64,000 nt of DNA from Kitagawia praeruptora (taxonomy: Eukaryota > Streptophyta > Magnoliopsida > Apiales > Apiaceae). A program made the position numbers and the translations under genes. Positions 1 through 10,682 of this stretch are shown one piece after another (the first letter of the stretch is position 1; every line of letters begins with the position of its first letter). The notes beneath the pieces are model-generated. The model saw only the letters and a list, made by a program, of their open reading frames with translations, was not told the origin of the DNA and did not search any database. The DNA lies in NCBI GenBank assembly GCA_037693485.1, contig CM075350.1, positions 64,584,001 to 64,648,000 on the forward strand, written 5' to 3'.

Positions 1-8
1 ATGAGGAG

Positions 9-959
9 ATGGTGGCTATGGTGAATGCGAGGGGTTGGAAGGTATTTTGCGAATTGGCTAATGATGTGCCATTGAATGTTGTTAGGGAGTTTTACGCTAA
101 TGCTTCAGTAGAGCAGAATAACTCCACGATTGTTAGGGGACAACAGGTTGATTATTCTCCTCGAGCAATTCGGAGTTTGATTGGGCAGCTGCCTAAATCT
201 AGGGGTGTTGAGGATTGGGGACGAAAGACGGTGGGAGATGTTGATCTTGATGTTGTCATCGGTGAGTTGTGTGTTCCAGGGGCGGTATGGAGGTGTAAGG
301 CGGGTACTAACGAAAAGAGAAATTTTCCGGCTGCATCATTGACTAAGTTTGCCCGTGCATGGTTCTATTTCATTTGTACTAGTATCCTTCCGTCGTCTCA
401 TGTGACGGAAGTTACTGTTGACAGGGCTATCCTTTTGTGGGGGATTTTAAAAGGTGAGTATGTCGATTTGGGTTATCTGATTAATCAAACTATTCTTCGG
501 TTTTTGAAGGGTAATTCGACAGCTAGTATTCCCTATGCTTCCATTATTACGGGATTGTGTGATGTTGCAAAAGTGCCGCCGCGTGTGGATGAGCCGGTGC
601 AAAAGCCTATGGCTCCTATTGCTGATTCGTCTATTGGGCGAATGAAGGAGGGCGAAGGTGGTGTTAGTGGTGCGGGTGGTCATGTAGCTGAGGGATCGGG
701 AGTTGCTAGAGCCGGTTCACAGCAGAGTACGGGGAATATGTCCACTCTTGAGTCTTATTTGCGGTGATTGACTAGGCGGTTGGATGTTATGCATGATAGC
801 AGTCGTCAATATTCAGAAGACATGGGCATAGCTTTGGAGGCAAAATTTCAGTCACCGAGTACTCCGGTTCAGTGGCCTATTTTTGGATCCCGGATTCCGT
901 ATCCTCCAACTAATTCTTCGGACGAGGATGATGAGGGTGGCGACAGCGAGGATGAGTAG
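9..959 (+). pseudogene. env-like / 'putative plant transposon protein' ORF, interrupted
   Basis: The frame is open from the window edge to a TGA at 765-767 and continues in the same frame to TAG at 957-959, so this is one ORF of about 315 codons with one in-frame stop. The first ~200 residues (WKVFCELANDVP, YSPRAIRSLIG, ...VDRAILLWGILKG, ...LGYLINQTI) resemble the domain catalogued as a putative plant transposon protein, usually found downstream of pol in Athila-type elements. The C-terminus is acidic (DEDDEGGDSEDE) with no membrane segment. The start is uncertain because the frame may extend upstream. The function of this protein is unknown; 'env-like' refers only to its position. Confidence 0.6.
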
Positions 960-2397
960 GTATGTTTCTACTATCCCTTGTATTTACTTCCATTCAATGA
1001 GGGCATTGAATATGTTAAGTTTGGGGGTGATTTTGGGGATAGTAGTTGTATGTTTTGTTGTATTTTGTGGTCATATAGGATATCATGTTGCATAGTAGTG
1101 ATAGTTCATGCATGATTGTTATGTTCGTATTATCTACGTTTGTTCATATAGGACATTTTGTTTTATTTTCGTATACCATGTGAGTTTTCATTTAGTTGCA
1201 TTTTCATGGCATGCATATTTCATGATCCCTTAGGACGAGCTGATTCTGATTGATAGGTGGATGTTGATTTGGGTGTGATGATGATGAGTAGAGGGTTGAT
1301 TTATAGTTTCTATGAAATTGTCTTGCATGTTACGGGAACAAAATTTATTACACAGTCTCATTGGGGTGCTGCTGGGCTAGGTTAGGGTCATGCCTGTGGG
1401 ATGTTTTGAGATTTAATCACTTGTTTATATTTAGAATTTTCGTTATTCCCTTTATAGCGTAGGAACATTAAAGTCTAAGTTTGGGGGAAACCAGGAATTT
1501 TCATGCTAGTTGTTAATATTTGTCAATAAAGGCTAGGCGTCAAATGGCTAGTAGCCAGCTCATATTTATATGAGTAGTCTAGGGTTGGAAATGAGAAAGG
1601 CTCATTCCAGATTGCGGAAAAAAATAAAAAAAAAATATATAAAAAAGAATAAAAAAGGAAAAAAGAAAAAAAAAGAGTCAAGTGTTGTTTGTTAATGCAA
1701 AATTAACCAGAGTGAGCTCTTTAATACTCGAGTAATTAAGTCTGAGGGGACTTAGTCCTAGTGACCTAAGGCTTTATAGTCTGGGATCCACTGACCCAAC
1801 ACTCGCTACATGGGTATTATTGTATAAGCCTTTTGGGGTCTCATTCATTGCACGGTTAAATAAGCATGCGTATTGTATATGTAGTGTCGTAGTATAGTAA
1901 TAAAGCATGAGTTTCTGTCTACCTTGGATAAGGGTGGAGGTGTTCCTAGGCTATGGAGTGTCTACAGTCTATTCTAGTTATAAACCTGTGATTGTCTTGA
2001 TGGAAAGCATGTATGATTTTTGACCTAGTTCTGGGGGTATTTCTGATGAGCATTGCACACACGCACGTTTCTGTTCATGTATTGTTAGTATACGGGGACT
2101 TAGTCGAGCTCTGCTTGGATTTGTTACGTTCATTGAGATATTTGCTTGTTAGTTGGTTTTGGTGAGTTTGAAGGGGATCTTGCATTTTCATAGTAGTTGC
2201 ATTCATGCATTGCATTGCATTGGATTTTGTGGGTACATTCGCTATAGGCCCTCACGAGACCTTACTCGTCCACTAGGGCTGCCTAGGGGTTTAAAGGGCT
2301 TGTTGCATATGCCAAATGCAACCGTGATCACCTACGGAAGTGGTACTAATTAGTTAGTTAGTTGTAATTGTATATGCTTGAGGACAAGCATCAGTTT
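960..2397 (+). other. Athila non-coding spacer between env-like ORF and PPT
   Basis: No convincing ORF. The tract AAGTTTGGGGG occurs at 1017 and 1477 as well as at the true PPT (2398). An A-rich low-complexity stretch lies at 1616-1676. A spacer of this size is usual for Athila-type elements. Confidence 0.6.
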
Positions 2398-2410
2398 AAG
2401 TTTGGGGGTG
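2398..2410 (+). other. Polypurine tract (plus-strand primer)
   Basis: AAGTTTGGGGGTG abuts the LTR start TGATAAGTGG. Position and composition fit the primer site for plus-strand DNA synthesis in this lineage. Confidence 0.7.
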
Positions 2411-3949
2411 TGATAAGTGGATTTTATATCCACTTGGAACATTCTAAATCGGCTTAAATTGATTGCTTTGACCTCAAGATTGTGGTAGTTTTGATGTGTT
2501 TGTTTAATTGTGCAGGGTTGGAATATTGTTGATTAAGATCGTTGTTTCCGTTACTTTTGGAGTTGAATTCGGGCTTAATAATATAGAATGGAGTCTTGTT
2601 ATGGTTCACCATGAGGATTCCAAGCATAGAGGATTGAAAACGGAAGAGAACGCAAAAAGAACGGGAGCAAACGGAGCAAAAACGAAGGAGAAAAAGCTAA
2701 AAAACGAAGGAGAAAAAAACGTGACCAGAAGGAGCCTGGGCAGACTGCGCCGTGCTTGAGCAGTCTGCGCCAGGGAGCAGATTTTGCTTGAGCAGTTTGC
2801 GCCAGTTCTTGAGCAGATTGCTCGGGGTCGTGCTGATTTTCCAGTTTTGCCCTTATTCGATCTGAAATTGTATTTTAAGTGTTTTTTGACACAAAAATCG
2901 ATTTCTAGTTGTATTTTAGGTATTTTTCTTATTGGGCAAGAGGGAGGAAGAGCCTATATCAACATCCAACCCTTGTAATCATAACATACGTTACGTAATA
3001 TAACCTAGTTTTTGGAGAAGAGAGAAAAGGAGATAAGGAATTCCTCCAAGCTAGTGACAAGCAAGGATTATTCTTGAAACCTTTGTATTCTTCTATTGTG
3101 GGAATTTAATTCTAAACCTTATTTCTTCTTCTATATTTTTACTTGTTGATTTTAGAATTATGTTTTCCAAAGAACCCATGATGACAATTAGGTCAATTAT
3201 GGGCTAATTCGTTATCATGGGGTTTTAATGGATTTTGCTATGGATTCTAGTTATTGAGTGTTAATTATGCCTTGGTGTGTGATTGAATGTATTGTTTGCC
3301 TAGTATGTTTATGCTTATTCGTTATAAGTGCGTCGCGAACACTTGTAATTGTTTGTTTAATCCTAGTGAATGCGAAAGTGGATCTAGGGTTTAGAACAAT
3401 TCATGCTAGCATAGGTTTTAGCATGTGAAGAACATGTATTAATTTGTGATGTAATTCTAACCGTCTTGCATCGACTATGTGGTTTAATGGGTGCTTGATT
3501 TTCAACCGGTATGTGTTCAATTGCTATAGACATATAGGGACTACACATATTTGGTGACTACTTGACTTCTATCAATTGTGGATGATCAGTAGGATGGTAT
3601 ATGCACAACGAAAGTTGGTGTGTATCAGTTTAGTGCATCTAATCAGTAATCAACTCGGTCACATGCTAGGCTAAAGGGCATAAGATTCTAGATGAAGTAG
3701 TAAATGAAATTGAAATCCCATGTTTGTTTATTATAAAGTTAAAGTTAAGTTATTTCCTCGTAATTGGCTTAGTTGATAATTAATCATTAGTTAAATCAAA
3801 CCAATATTGTGATTGTCTTAGCAGTGAGTGTAAATCATAAGCTGGTGCATAAGTAAACATAACGAACAAATTGAGTCTCTGTGGGAACGAATCCCATTTA
3901 CTCTATATTACTTGTTGACCACGTTCTCTTGCGTGAATAAGTGCGAACA
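2411..3949 (+). repeat. Athila-type 3' LTR (1539 bp)
   Basis: Starts TGATAAGTGG after the PPT and ends GTGCGAACA at the exact base where LINE coding sequence restarts. TG...CA ends are present. No second LTR is available for dating. The short ORFs inside (for example around 2508-2978) have no recognisable product. Confidence 0.75.
2741..2822 (+). repeat. Short degenerate minisatellite in the LTR
   Basis: GAGCAGTCTGCGCCAG-like units recur about five times (GCAGACTGCGCC, GAGCAGTCTGCGCC, GAGCAGTTTGCGCC, GAGCAGATTGC). No function can be assigned. Confidence 0.6.
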
Positions 3950-6325
3950 ACGCTGCTCTCCACCTTAGCCACCCAGCCTTGATACGATGGGTGACATCAT
4001 GACCCTCAATTACTCTGTCCTTCTGAATGATAGAGCCTAGATACTTCAACTTGTTCGTACTCGAAACAACCTAATCTTCAATCATAACCTCTTCCTCATT
4101 GGACTCACCACTGAAGTTACACTAGAGATACTCGGTCTTAGACCGGCTCACGCGCAAGCCTTGGGATTCCAAAGTAGATCTCCATAACTCCAATTTCGCA
4201 TTCACCTCCCCCCTCGACTCCGCCAATAACACAATGTCATCAGCAAAAAGCATGCACCATGGAACGCCATCTTGGATCCCCCGCAAAATGACATCTAATA
4301 GGGGGCTTAAGGCTGACCCCTGGTGCAACCCTATCCCAACTGGAAAATAGCGTGTGTCGCCAACTGGGGTCCTAACGCACGTCTTTGCTTGGAAGTACAT
4401 GTCTTGAATCACCCTAACGTACAACGACGACACCCTCCTCTCTTCTAGGCTCCTCCAAATAACATCGTGTGGGATGCTATCATACGCCTTCTCAAGGTCA
4501 ATGAACACCATATGCAGGTCCTTACGACGTTCTCCAAACTTCTCCATAAGACGACGAATGAGATGAATGGCCTCGTTCGTCGATCTCCCAAGCATGAAAC
4601 CAAATTGGTTCTCTAAGATCTCTACCTCTCTTCTCACCCTGCATTCGACCACTCTCTTCCAAAGTTTCATAGTATGATTTAGAAGTTTAATACCTCGGTA
4701 GTTACTACAACTCTGGGTGTCACCTTTGTTCTTGAAAAAAAGGCATCACAATACTATGCCTCCACTCCGCCGGCATCATAGCACTTCTAAGGAGGATTTT
4801 GAATAGATTTGCTAGCCACTGAGCACCTACCTCCCCAAAACACAACCACACCTCAATAGGTACCTGATCCAGGCCAACCGCCTTAGCTCTACCCATCTTC
4901 TGTAGGGCACCTTTGACTTCTTCCTTGCTGATACGCTCACAGTCACCTAAAGTTCGAGTCGAAGATTGACTAACACCTTGCACCCCTTCTGAAACGGTCC
5001 CCCTTGAACCATTGAAAAGCTCAAATAAATACTCATTCCACCTCTCCTTATAGCCTCGTCGCTCACCAAAACATGGCCCAGATCATCCTTAACAAACCGA
5101 ACGGGACCCAGGTCGCACCGCCCTCTCTCTCTAGATTTCGCTAGTTTGAAGATAGCATTAGCCCCTTCCTTGGTGTCTAAGCGCTTGTACATCTCCTCGT
5201 ACGCCTCACTTTTAGCCTTAGCCACTACCGTTTTTGCCACTCTTCTCGCCACCTTGTAAGCTTCATTCTTCAAGATCCTCTCCTCTCCAGTACTTGTTGA
5301 CAAAATCTCTTTAAAGATCCTGTTTAGCCTTAACTTTCCTTTGAACCTCCTCGTTCCACCACGACACCTCCTTACGACCACTGATCCGACCGGAAGAAAC
5401 CCCCACCACCTTTTCACCCACATTCCTAATAGCATTGGCCATGCTGACCCACATCTGGTTAGCATCACCCCCCGGGAAAAACCTCCTTCGCGGATGAGAG
5501 CCTCCTTGAATTCAGCCGCCTTCTCGCCCTTTAAATCCTTCCAAAGGATCCTAGGCCTAGCTTCTCTTGCCCAATTACCAACACAACTCCTCATGGAAAG
5601 ATCCATAGCTAACAGACGATGTTGTGAAGCGCAAGCCTCGCTCAGAAACACCATGCAATCAGCGCACGTCCTAACATCACGACTGCACATAAGTAGATAG
5701 TCGATTGAGTGTTGTGCCCTCCACTACTGAAAGTAATGAGGTGCTCAGCCCTCTTCTGAAAAATAGAGTTTACGATTACTAACTCATGCGCTGTAGCAAA
5801 CTCCAATAGCGTGAAACCTCCGTTATTTCTAACCCCGAAGCTGAATCCCCCATGGACACCACGGTAACCATCCACCTGCACACCAATGTGCCCATTGAAA
5901 TCGCCACCCAGCACTAAAAATTGGTCGGTAGGGATACTTCCGACCAACTCATCTAAACAAACCCAAAAAGCTTCCTTCTCCAGCTCGCCCAAACCGACAT
6001 GCGGGGCATACGCACAGACAACGTTCACCACCTTCTCCCCAACCACCAGTCTAACATACATAATCATGTCGCTACACCTCTTTACTTCCACGACGTTATC
6101 CTTGAGCTCCTTAGATAGCATAATACAGACCCCATTTCTCGAGTTAGTAAGACCTGAATACCACAATTTAAACCTGTTCGCCTCCCGGGCCTGCGCCCCC
6201 TTCCACCTAGTCTCCTGAATACACGCCACATCCACCCGTCTCTTGTGCAGCACATCTACGAGCTCCAAAAACTTACCCGTCAAGGTACCTACATTCAAAC
6301 TGCCAACCCGCAAACCACGCGACAT
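3950..6325 (-). pseudogene. LINE endonuclease-reverse transcriptase, frameshifted and truncated
   Basis: From the ATG at 6325 the APE-type endonuclease is readable (NVGTLTGK, CIQETRW, NGVCIMLSKEL, VYAPH-like CAYAPH, GGDFNGHIG). The frame shifts near 5690 and again near 5030 and 4720. RT follows: GRAKAVGLDQVPIEVW, then NQFGFMLGRSTNEAIHLIRR, FIDLEKAYDSIP, GLHQGSALSP and the catalytic FADDIVLL. A small deletion lies just before the FADD block, and an in-frame stop follows KTEYL near 4122. Coding similarity continues in frame to ...GWLRWRAA and ends at 3950. At least three frameshifts plus the interruption make it non-functional. Confidence 0.8.
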
Positions 6326-7020
6326 CGACCAACACACAACACTACACTAATGCACTCTGTAAGTAACAAAAGTGGTGGTGTGCAACAACAGTGAAAAAAA
6401 GGGGGTATAAAAGTGAGAAGAAATATTTATTCTACTATTAATTATTTTAAATAATTAATAAAAATATTATTATTATTATTATTAAACAATAGATAATAAT
6501 ATAGTAATAACGAAAATATTTTAATTAAAATATTAACAGCAGTAAACATATACCCACTTCAAACTTAGCACAACTGAAGAGAAATGGGTAAAAGGAAAGG
6601 GGTTTGCAGAGAACGTAAATAAAGGGATAAAGGAGAAAAAAAAATCAGAGAATTAAAGGAATAAACAAAGAAGAACAGGAGAAAGAAGAGAGAAAGCAAG
6701 GAAAAGAAAAATAAGAAAATAAAGCTAGGTGTTTTGTGTTTGTGCGAAGAGAAGATGAAAAATGAAGTAGAGTACGTTTGTGTTGATCTCAAAGAAGAAG
6801 AGAAAAGAAAAAAGAGAAAAGGACAGGTTCTGGGTTAGGTGAAATAGTGCGAAAAAGACGAAAGAAACAGGGGAGAGTTTTGAAATGGAAAAAGAAACAG
6901 AGCAAAAAACGAAGTGTAAGTGTGTATGTATGATGTTTCCGGCGATCCGCCGGCTAAAAAGAATCAGGCAGAAATAAGACCGTTGGGAGAGCGAGAGAGA
7001 GCCAATATTTAAAATTGACA
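6326..7020 (-). other. Probable LINE 5' region, polypyrimidine on minus strand
   Basis: On the minus strand this is C/T-rich with short AT runs (6420-6545). The apparent ORFs here translate to Phe/Leu/Ser runs and look compositional. A GC hairpin, CCGGCG-ATC-CGCCGG, lies at 6939-6953. The sequence sits directly upstream of the endonuclease start, so a LINE 5' UTR is the simplest reading, but no promoter element is identifiable. Confidence 0.4.
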
Positions 7021-7054
7021 CTTGAGATTAATTCATCAAATATAACATGATTAC
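7021..7054 (+). repeat. Left remnant of TIR repeat X, cut by the copia element
   Basis: The segment up to AACATGATTAC at 7054 matches the inside of repeat Y (42406-42426). It continues after the copia element at 18767. The last five bases, ATTAC (7050-7054), are the copia TSD. Confidence 0.75.
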
Positions 7055-7501
7055 TGTAAGGCATAATGTAATTTAATATGTAATAAAGGACATATATAAC
7101 TCAACTAGGATAAAAGATAAATAATATTAACTCTATACAGGGATCGTGAAATTTGAAGAACAGGCACCAACAAGGATCAAGTCGCTGAAAGAAGTTCATT
7201 AACATGATCAAGCCTCAGTGACAAAATAAGATGTATAGATGATTCAGTTGAAGGGCCAAAAGATTCCAGTGATAAAGTTTTTATGGTTACACAATTCTTA
7301 GCAGTGTTCTTAAAGACATGATACGAAGACCATGTCATCTGTGAACCAAACCAGTTGCACTAGGCGTCAACACTTCACAAAGGAATCAAAGTATCTAACT
7401 CAGAAAAACTGTTAAAAGGTATGATTGAGTTTAGAGCAGTGTTGATATCCTCTAGTTAATTGAAAGCTGAATATTTAAGGATGTCAAATTAAGAGGAAAA
7501 T

Positions 7502-7614
7502 GAATAGTATCCAAAATTACTATTCATGTGAATAGTATCCGAAATGACTATTCATGTGAATAGTAACTGAAATTAATATTCATGTGAATAGTAACCAAAA
7601 ATACTATTCATTTG
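7502..7614 (+). repeat. Tandem palindromic minisatellite in U3 (4 units)
   Basis: Four ~28-bp units of the form GAATAGTA-(about 8 bp)-TACTATTC-ATGT. Each unit is an inverted repeat, and junctions also read ACTATTCATGTGAATAGT, which is nearly palindromic. Located about 180-290 bp upstream of the TATA box, where retrotransposon enhancers usually lie. The 3' LTR has five units. Confidence 0.85.
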
Positions 7615-7790
7615 ACAAAGTAAAAGCAAAAGGTAAAAAACATGTGGGGCCATTAAGAATGTTGAAAAACAACAATTCGGCAGAAATGTTTGAAAAGAAA
7701 AAAAGAGACAGCAGGCTGCGAAGAAAAAAAAGACAGATAAAAACGTCAGCAGTTACATTAATTTAGCTGCATAGTAACTTTCTAAAGTCT

Positions 7791-7797
7791 ATAAATA
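7791..7797 (+). promoter_or_regulatory. LTR TATA box
   Basis: CTATAAATAGG, followed within about 45 bp by a CT-rich tract, is a standard plant core promoter arrangement. The 3' LTR copy is at 17717-17723. Confidence 0.65.
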
Positions 7798-8163
7798 GGC
7801 CTGTTGTATTTCATTTTCAAAACACACCTCAACACACAACTCTCTCTTCTCTCTCTTATATCTTCTCTGTGTAAGCTGCTAGACAGTCCATCTAGTAGGA
7901 AAGCCGGCTTAGCCCGCTTTCAGGAAGTGTCGGGTAGAAGGTCCTCGTGCCTAAACTATCCTTAGGAGTGTTCTGGTTTTTGAAGCTAATCCACTGGATT
8001 AGAAGTTGTAACACCCCTCGGTTTTTATCAATTAAAAGATATTTTCCCGAATTCATTGTGTTATTTCGATTCAGTTGTTGACCTTATTTTTCACATCTCA
8101 AAAATCCAAATATTTCGAAATAACGTATTCAACCCCCCTTTTACGTTATTCTGGAGCTAACAA

Positions 8164-10663
8164 TTGGCATCAGAGCTTGTTGATCGACATACAGATCAGA
8201 TCCGCGTTCCTTCATTTAAGCGTGATAATTACAGCATGTGGAAAATGAAGATGTTACTGTTCATGCAAGCGTCAAATCCTAGATACATGGAGACGTTGAC
8301 TGAGGGTTGGTCTAAACCAATGAATGCTGCTCCTGAAACTACTGAGGATGGTGAAAGTAGTGCAGCTGTTGGAGGAATGATTCCAAAACGTCCATCGGAG
8401 TATACCGCTGCTGAAACTGAAAAAGATGGATTGGATACCAATCTTAGACTAATCATAGTTGACTCCATGGATGATGAAATGAATCATCAAATTATGAACT
8501 GTACTAGTGCGAAACACATGTGGGAGACGATTGGAATGATAATGGAGGGAACTGATGAAGTTCGTAAAAATCGACTGGATATTCTGACGTCTCACTACGA
8601 AGCTTTTAAATCTCTTCCTGGTGAAAGTATCACTCAAGTTTTCGAGAGATACAATAAGCTACTGAATGAGTTGAGCATTCACGGGAAGAAGTATCGTATC
8701 CTCTAAGAGAGACAAACAGGAAATTCATGCTGACTCTACCACACCATGTAGAACATAAAGCGTCATCCATCAGAGAAAGAGAGATGACTTTGCTACAATG
8801 ACTCTTGAGAAGTTGTATGGAAAGTTAAGAACTCATGAGATTGAGCAAGAGCAAAGGAAAATTATATATGGTGCTGGAACAGTGGACAGCAAGAATGCTG
8901 AATTATTGAAGACAACTGCTCTTACTGCATCCAGCCACAAAGAACCTGAAACAAAGGTTGTGAAACCGCAGAACAAGAAGGATGTGTTCTTTGAAGCTGA
9001 AATGGACAATGATGATCTGCATGGTGACGAAAGTGAGTATTATACTCTTGAGGAGTTGCAGTAACTAGAAGATCCTACTATGGCTACATTAGCAGCTAAC
9101 TTTATCCAAATCAGATTCAGGAAAAATGCCAAGTACAGATCTTCTGGAAGTAACAGCAGATCACAGAGAACTGGTTCATCTTCTGGGTCTGAATCAGGAA
9201 AGAGTAACAAGACTGGGATGGTAGACCGTAGCAAGTTTCGGTGCTACAACTGTGATAAGATGGGGCACTTTTCCAGCGAATGCATAGAACCCAGGCAAGC
9301 AAATAAAAGGAAGAACGTTTTTCAGAAAACGGACTCTAGCTCTCAGAGAAAGTATCCTGTCAAGTCATACATTGCCTAGGGCAAAAGCTGGGATGACACT
9401 GATGATGAAGAGGAGTATGGCAATCTTGCGCTGATGGCAGACTATGATCCTACTTATGGATATGAGGTAAAAAACATGTCTGCTTCTATGGCTGATAGAT
9501 TTGAATGTCGTAATCATGATTGTGTCAAGCATGTGATAGAATCTAGCAAATCTATAAGTGATCTTAGATGGGATTTAGAATATGCTTTAAAATATATAAC
9601 AACTGCTAAATCTGAGACTGAAAATGCTAGGGCTGAACTTAGTAAGATACAAGCCAGGAATGAGGAACTAGAACTCACTAATATGCAGATAGAAAATCTA
9701 AAGGAAAGAAATGAGTATCTAGAAAACAAATTCCAGGTTAGTGTCGAGACAGATAATGAACTTAAAGAGAAAATAGCTGACATAGATGGTAAGCTATATG
9801 CTTTTCAGAATTCAGCTAACCTTGCTAGGGAATTGTTTGATAGTCAAATATCTGGTCCAAGAGTTGCTATTGGATTTGACTATAATGTTAAGAAATGTAA
9901 GAAACAAGTGGTGGATCCTGAATCAGCTAAGGCTACATCCAGTAATGCACCACCTATTCTTAAGAATGCAGATAGTCCCCTATATAAGGAAGTTACCTCT
10001 GAGCCCTTTGATGTTAATGCTTTATTAATTAGAAATGAAATACTTGGTGAGGACATTAAAAAGCAAAGAAATGAAAAGGCAATGTCACCTAGTAAATTTG
10101 TCAAATTTGTAAAACCTAAAACTGAACTAGGTGATCAAAATGAGTCTAAGGCTAAGAAGAACAGAAATGGAATGATAGGCAAAAATGGTCCTAGGAAGTT
10201 ATGTAACAACTGCAACTCTGCTGCTCATCTTACTCATGCATGTAAGAATGTTAAAGTAGAGAATAATCATAATATTAATGCTCATGTTCATAACATGTCT
10301 GCCATGCCTGTTCGTTCTAAGTGTGCTTCAACTTCTTGCATATCATGCACTGTTAATCTTATGACTGCTTTTCTAAATGTGACACATGCATCTCCTGCTG
10401 TTAATAATTGTTCACATGATGATAAAAGTAAGAAAACAAAACATGATAGAAATAACAGACCTAAGACTGCTAGTCCACCTAAATCTAGGAAAGAATCCTT
10501 TTCTCCCAAGCCTAGAAGCAATTCTGCTGAGGCCTCTGTAAGAGAAAAGGAGATAGTCAAGGCAAATGCTAAATCTGCTAAATCTGCACAGAAATATGTT
10601 AAATATGCAAATGTGTCTAAGCTCTATGGACCCAAACAAGTTTGGGTACCAAAGAAAACTTAA
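8164..10663 (+). pseudogene. Copia gag and gag-like extension, broken
   Basis: Gag reads from the PBS region (IRVPSFKRDNYSMWKMKM) to TAA at 8704-8706 with no ATG before 8236. It continues in another frame from ~8790. Two in-frame stops follow, at 9062-9064 and 9377-9379. A CCHC zinc knuckle (CYNCDKMGHFSSEC) is encoded near 9241-9282. The last open stretch (9434-10663) has a coiled-coil-like segment (~9570-9790), a second, incomplete Cys/His cluster (CNNCNSAAHLTHAC, ~10204) and a basic Ser/Lys-rich tail ending GPKQVWVPKKT. That ending is typical of gag in this lineage, with pol in another frame. One frameshift and two stops make the copy inactive. Confidence 0.8.
8165..8176 (+). other. Primer-binding site (initiator Met tRNA type)
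   Basis: TGGCATCAGAGC starts two bases after the LTR. It differs by one base from the usual plant copia site TGGTATCAGAGC. Confidence 0.8.
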
Positions 10664-10682
10664 TCTCCTTTGAATACATGGC

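Larger units (their letters stand above)
1..3949 (+). mobile_element. Athila-type Ty3/gypsy retrotransposon, 3' part with 3' LTR
   Basis: Only the 3' end of the element lies in the window: an env-like ORF, about 1.4 kb of non-coding DNA, a polypurine tract and one complete LTR. The order, the AAGTTTGGGGGTG tract directly before a TGATAAGTG LTR start, and the long spacer are typical of Athila-lineage elements as I know them. Gag, pol and the 5' LTR must lie upstream of base 1. The right edge is sharp: the LTR ends ...CA at 3949 and LINE coding sequence resumes at 3950, so the element inserted into the LINE. The TSD cannot be checked without the other end. Confidence 0.75.
3950..7020 (-). mobile_element. 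RTE-like LINE, 3'-interrupted by the Athila element
   Basis: Non-LTR retrotransposon on the minus strand: 5' region at ~7020-6326, endonuclease then reverse transcriptase to 3950. The endonuclease N-terminus (SLNVGTLTGK) and RT motifs match plant RTE-clade LINEs. RT coding is cut in mid-protein at 3950, exactly where the Athila LTR ends, so the 3' part should lie beyond the Athila element, left of this window. The 5' boundary near 7020 is an estimate: homology to repeat X begins by about 7030. Confidence 0.75.
7055..8162 (+). repeat. Copia 5' LTR (1108 bp)
   Basis: Begins TGTAAGGCATAATG and ends GAGCTAACA. It contains tandem palindromic units (7502-7614), a CGTCA motif near 7745, a TATA box at 7791 and a CT-rich leader (7835-7866). 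Nearly identical to the 3' LTR apart from the indels noted there. Confidence 0.92.

Noticed and set aside
2508..2978. Two short plus-strand ORFs in the Athila LTR
   Set aside because: Lys-rich and minisatellite-derived, with no family resemblance; LTR sequence is not expected to code.
5341..6218. Plus-strand ORFs across the LINE (5341-5700, 5886-6218)
   Set aside because: Shadows of the antisense endonuclease-RT frame.
6565..7021. Phe/Leu/Ser-rich minus-strand ORFs resembling membrane proteins
   Set aside because: They follow from polypyrimidine composition; no start context, no family resemblance, and they lie in the LINE 5' region.
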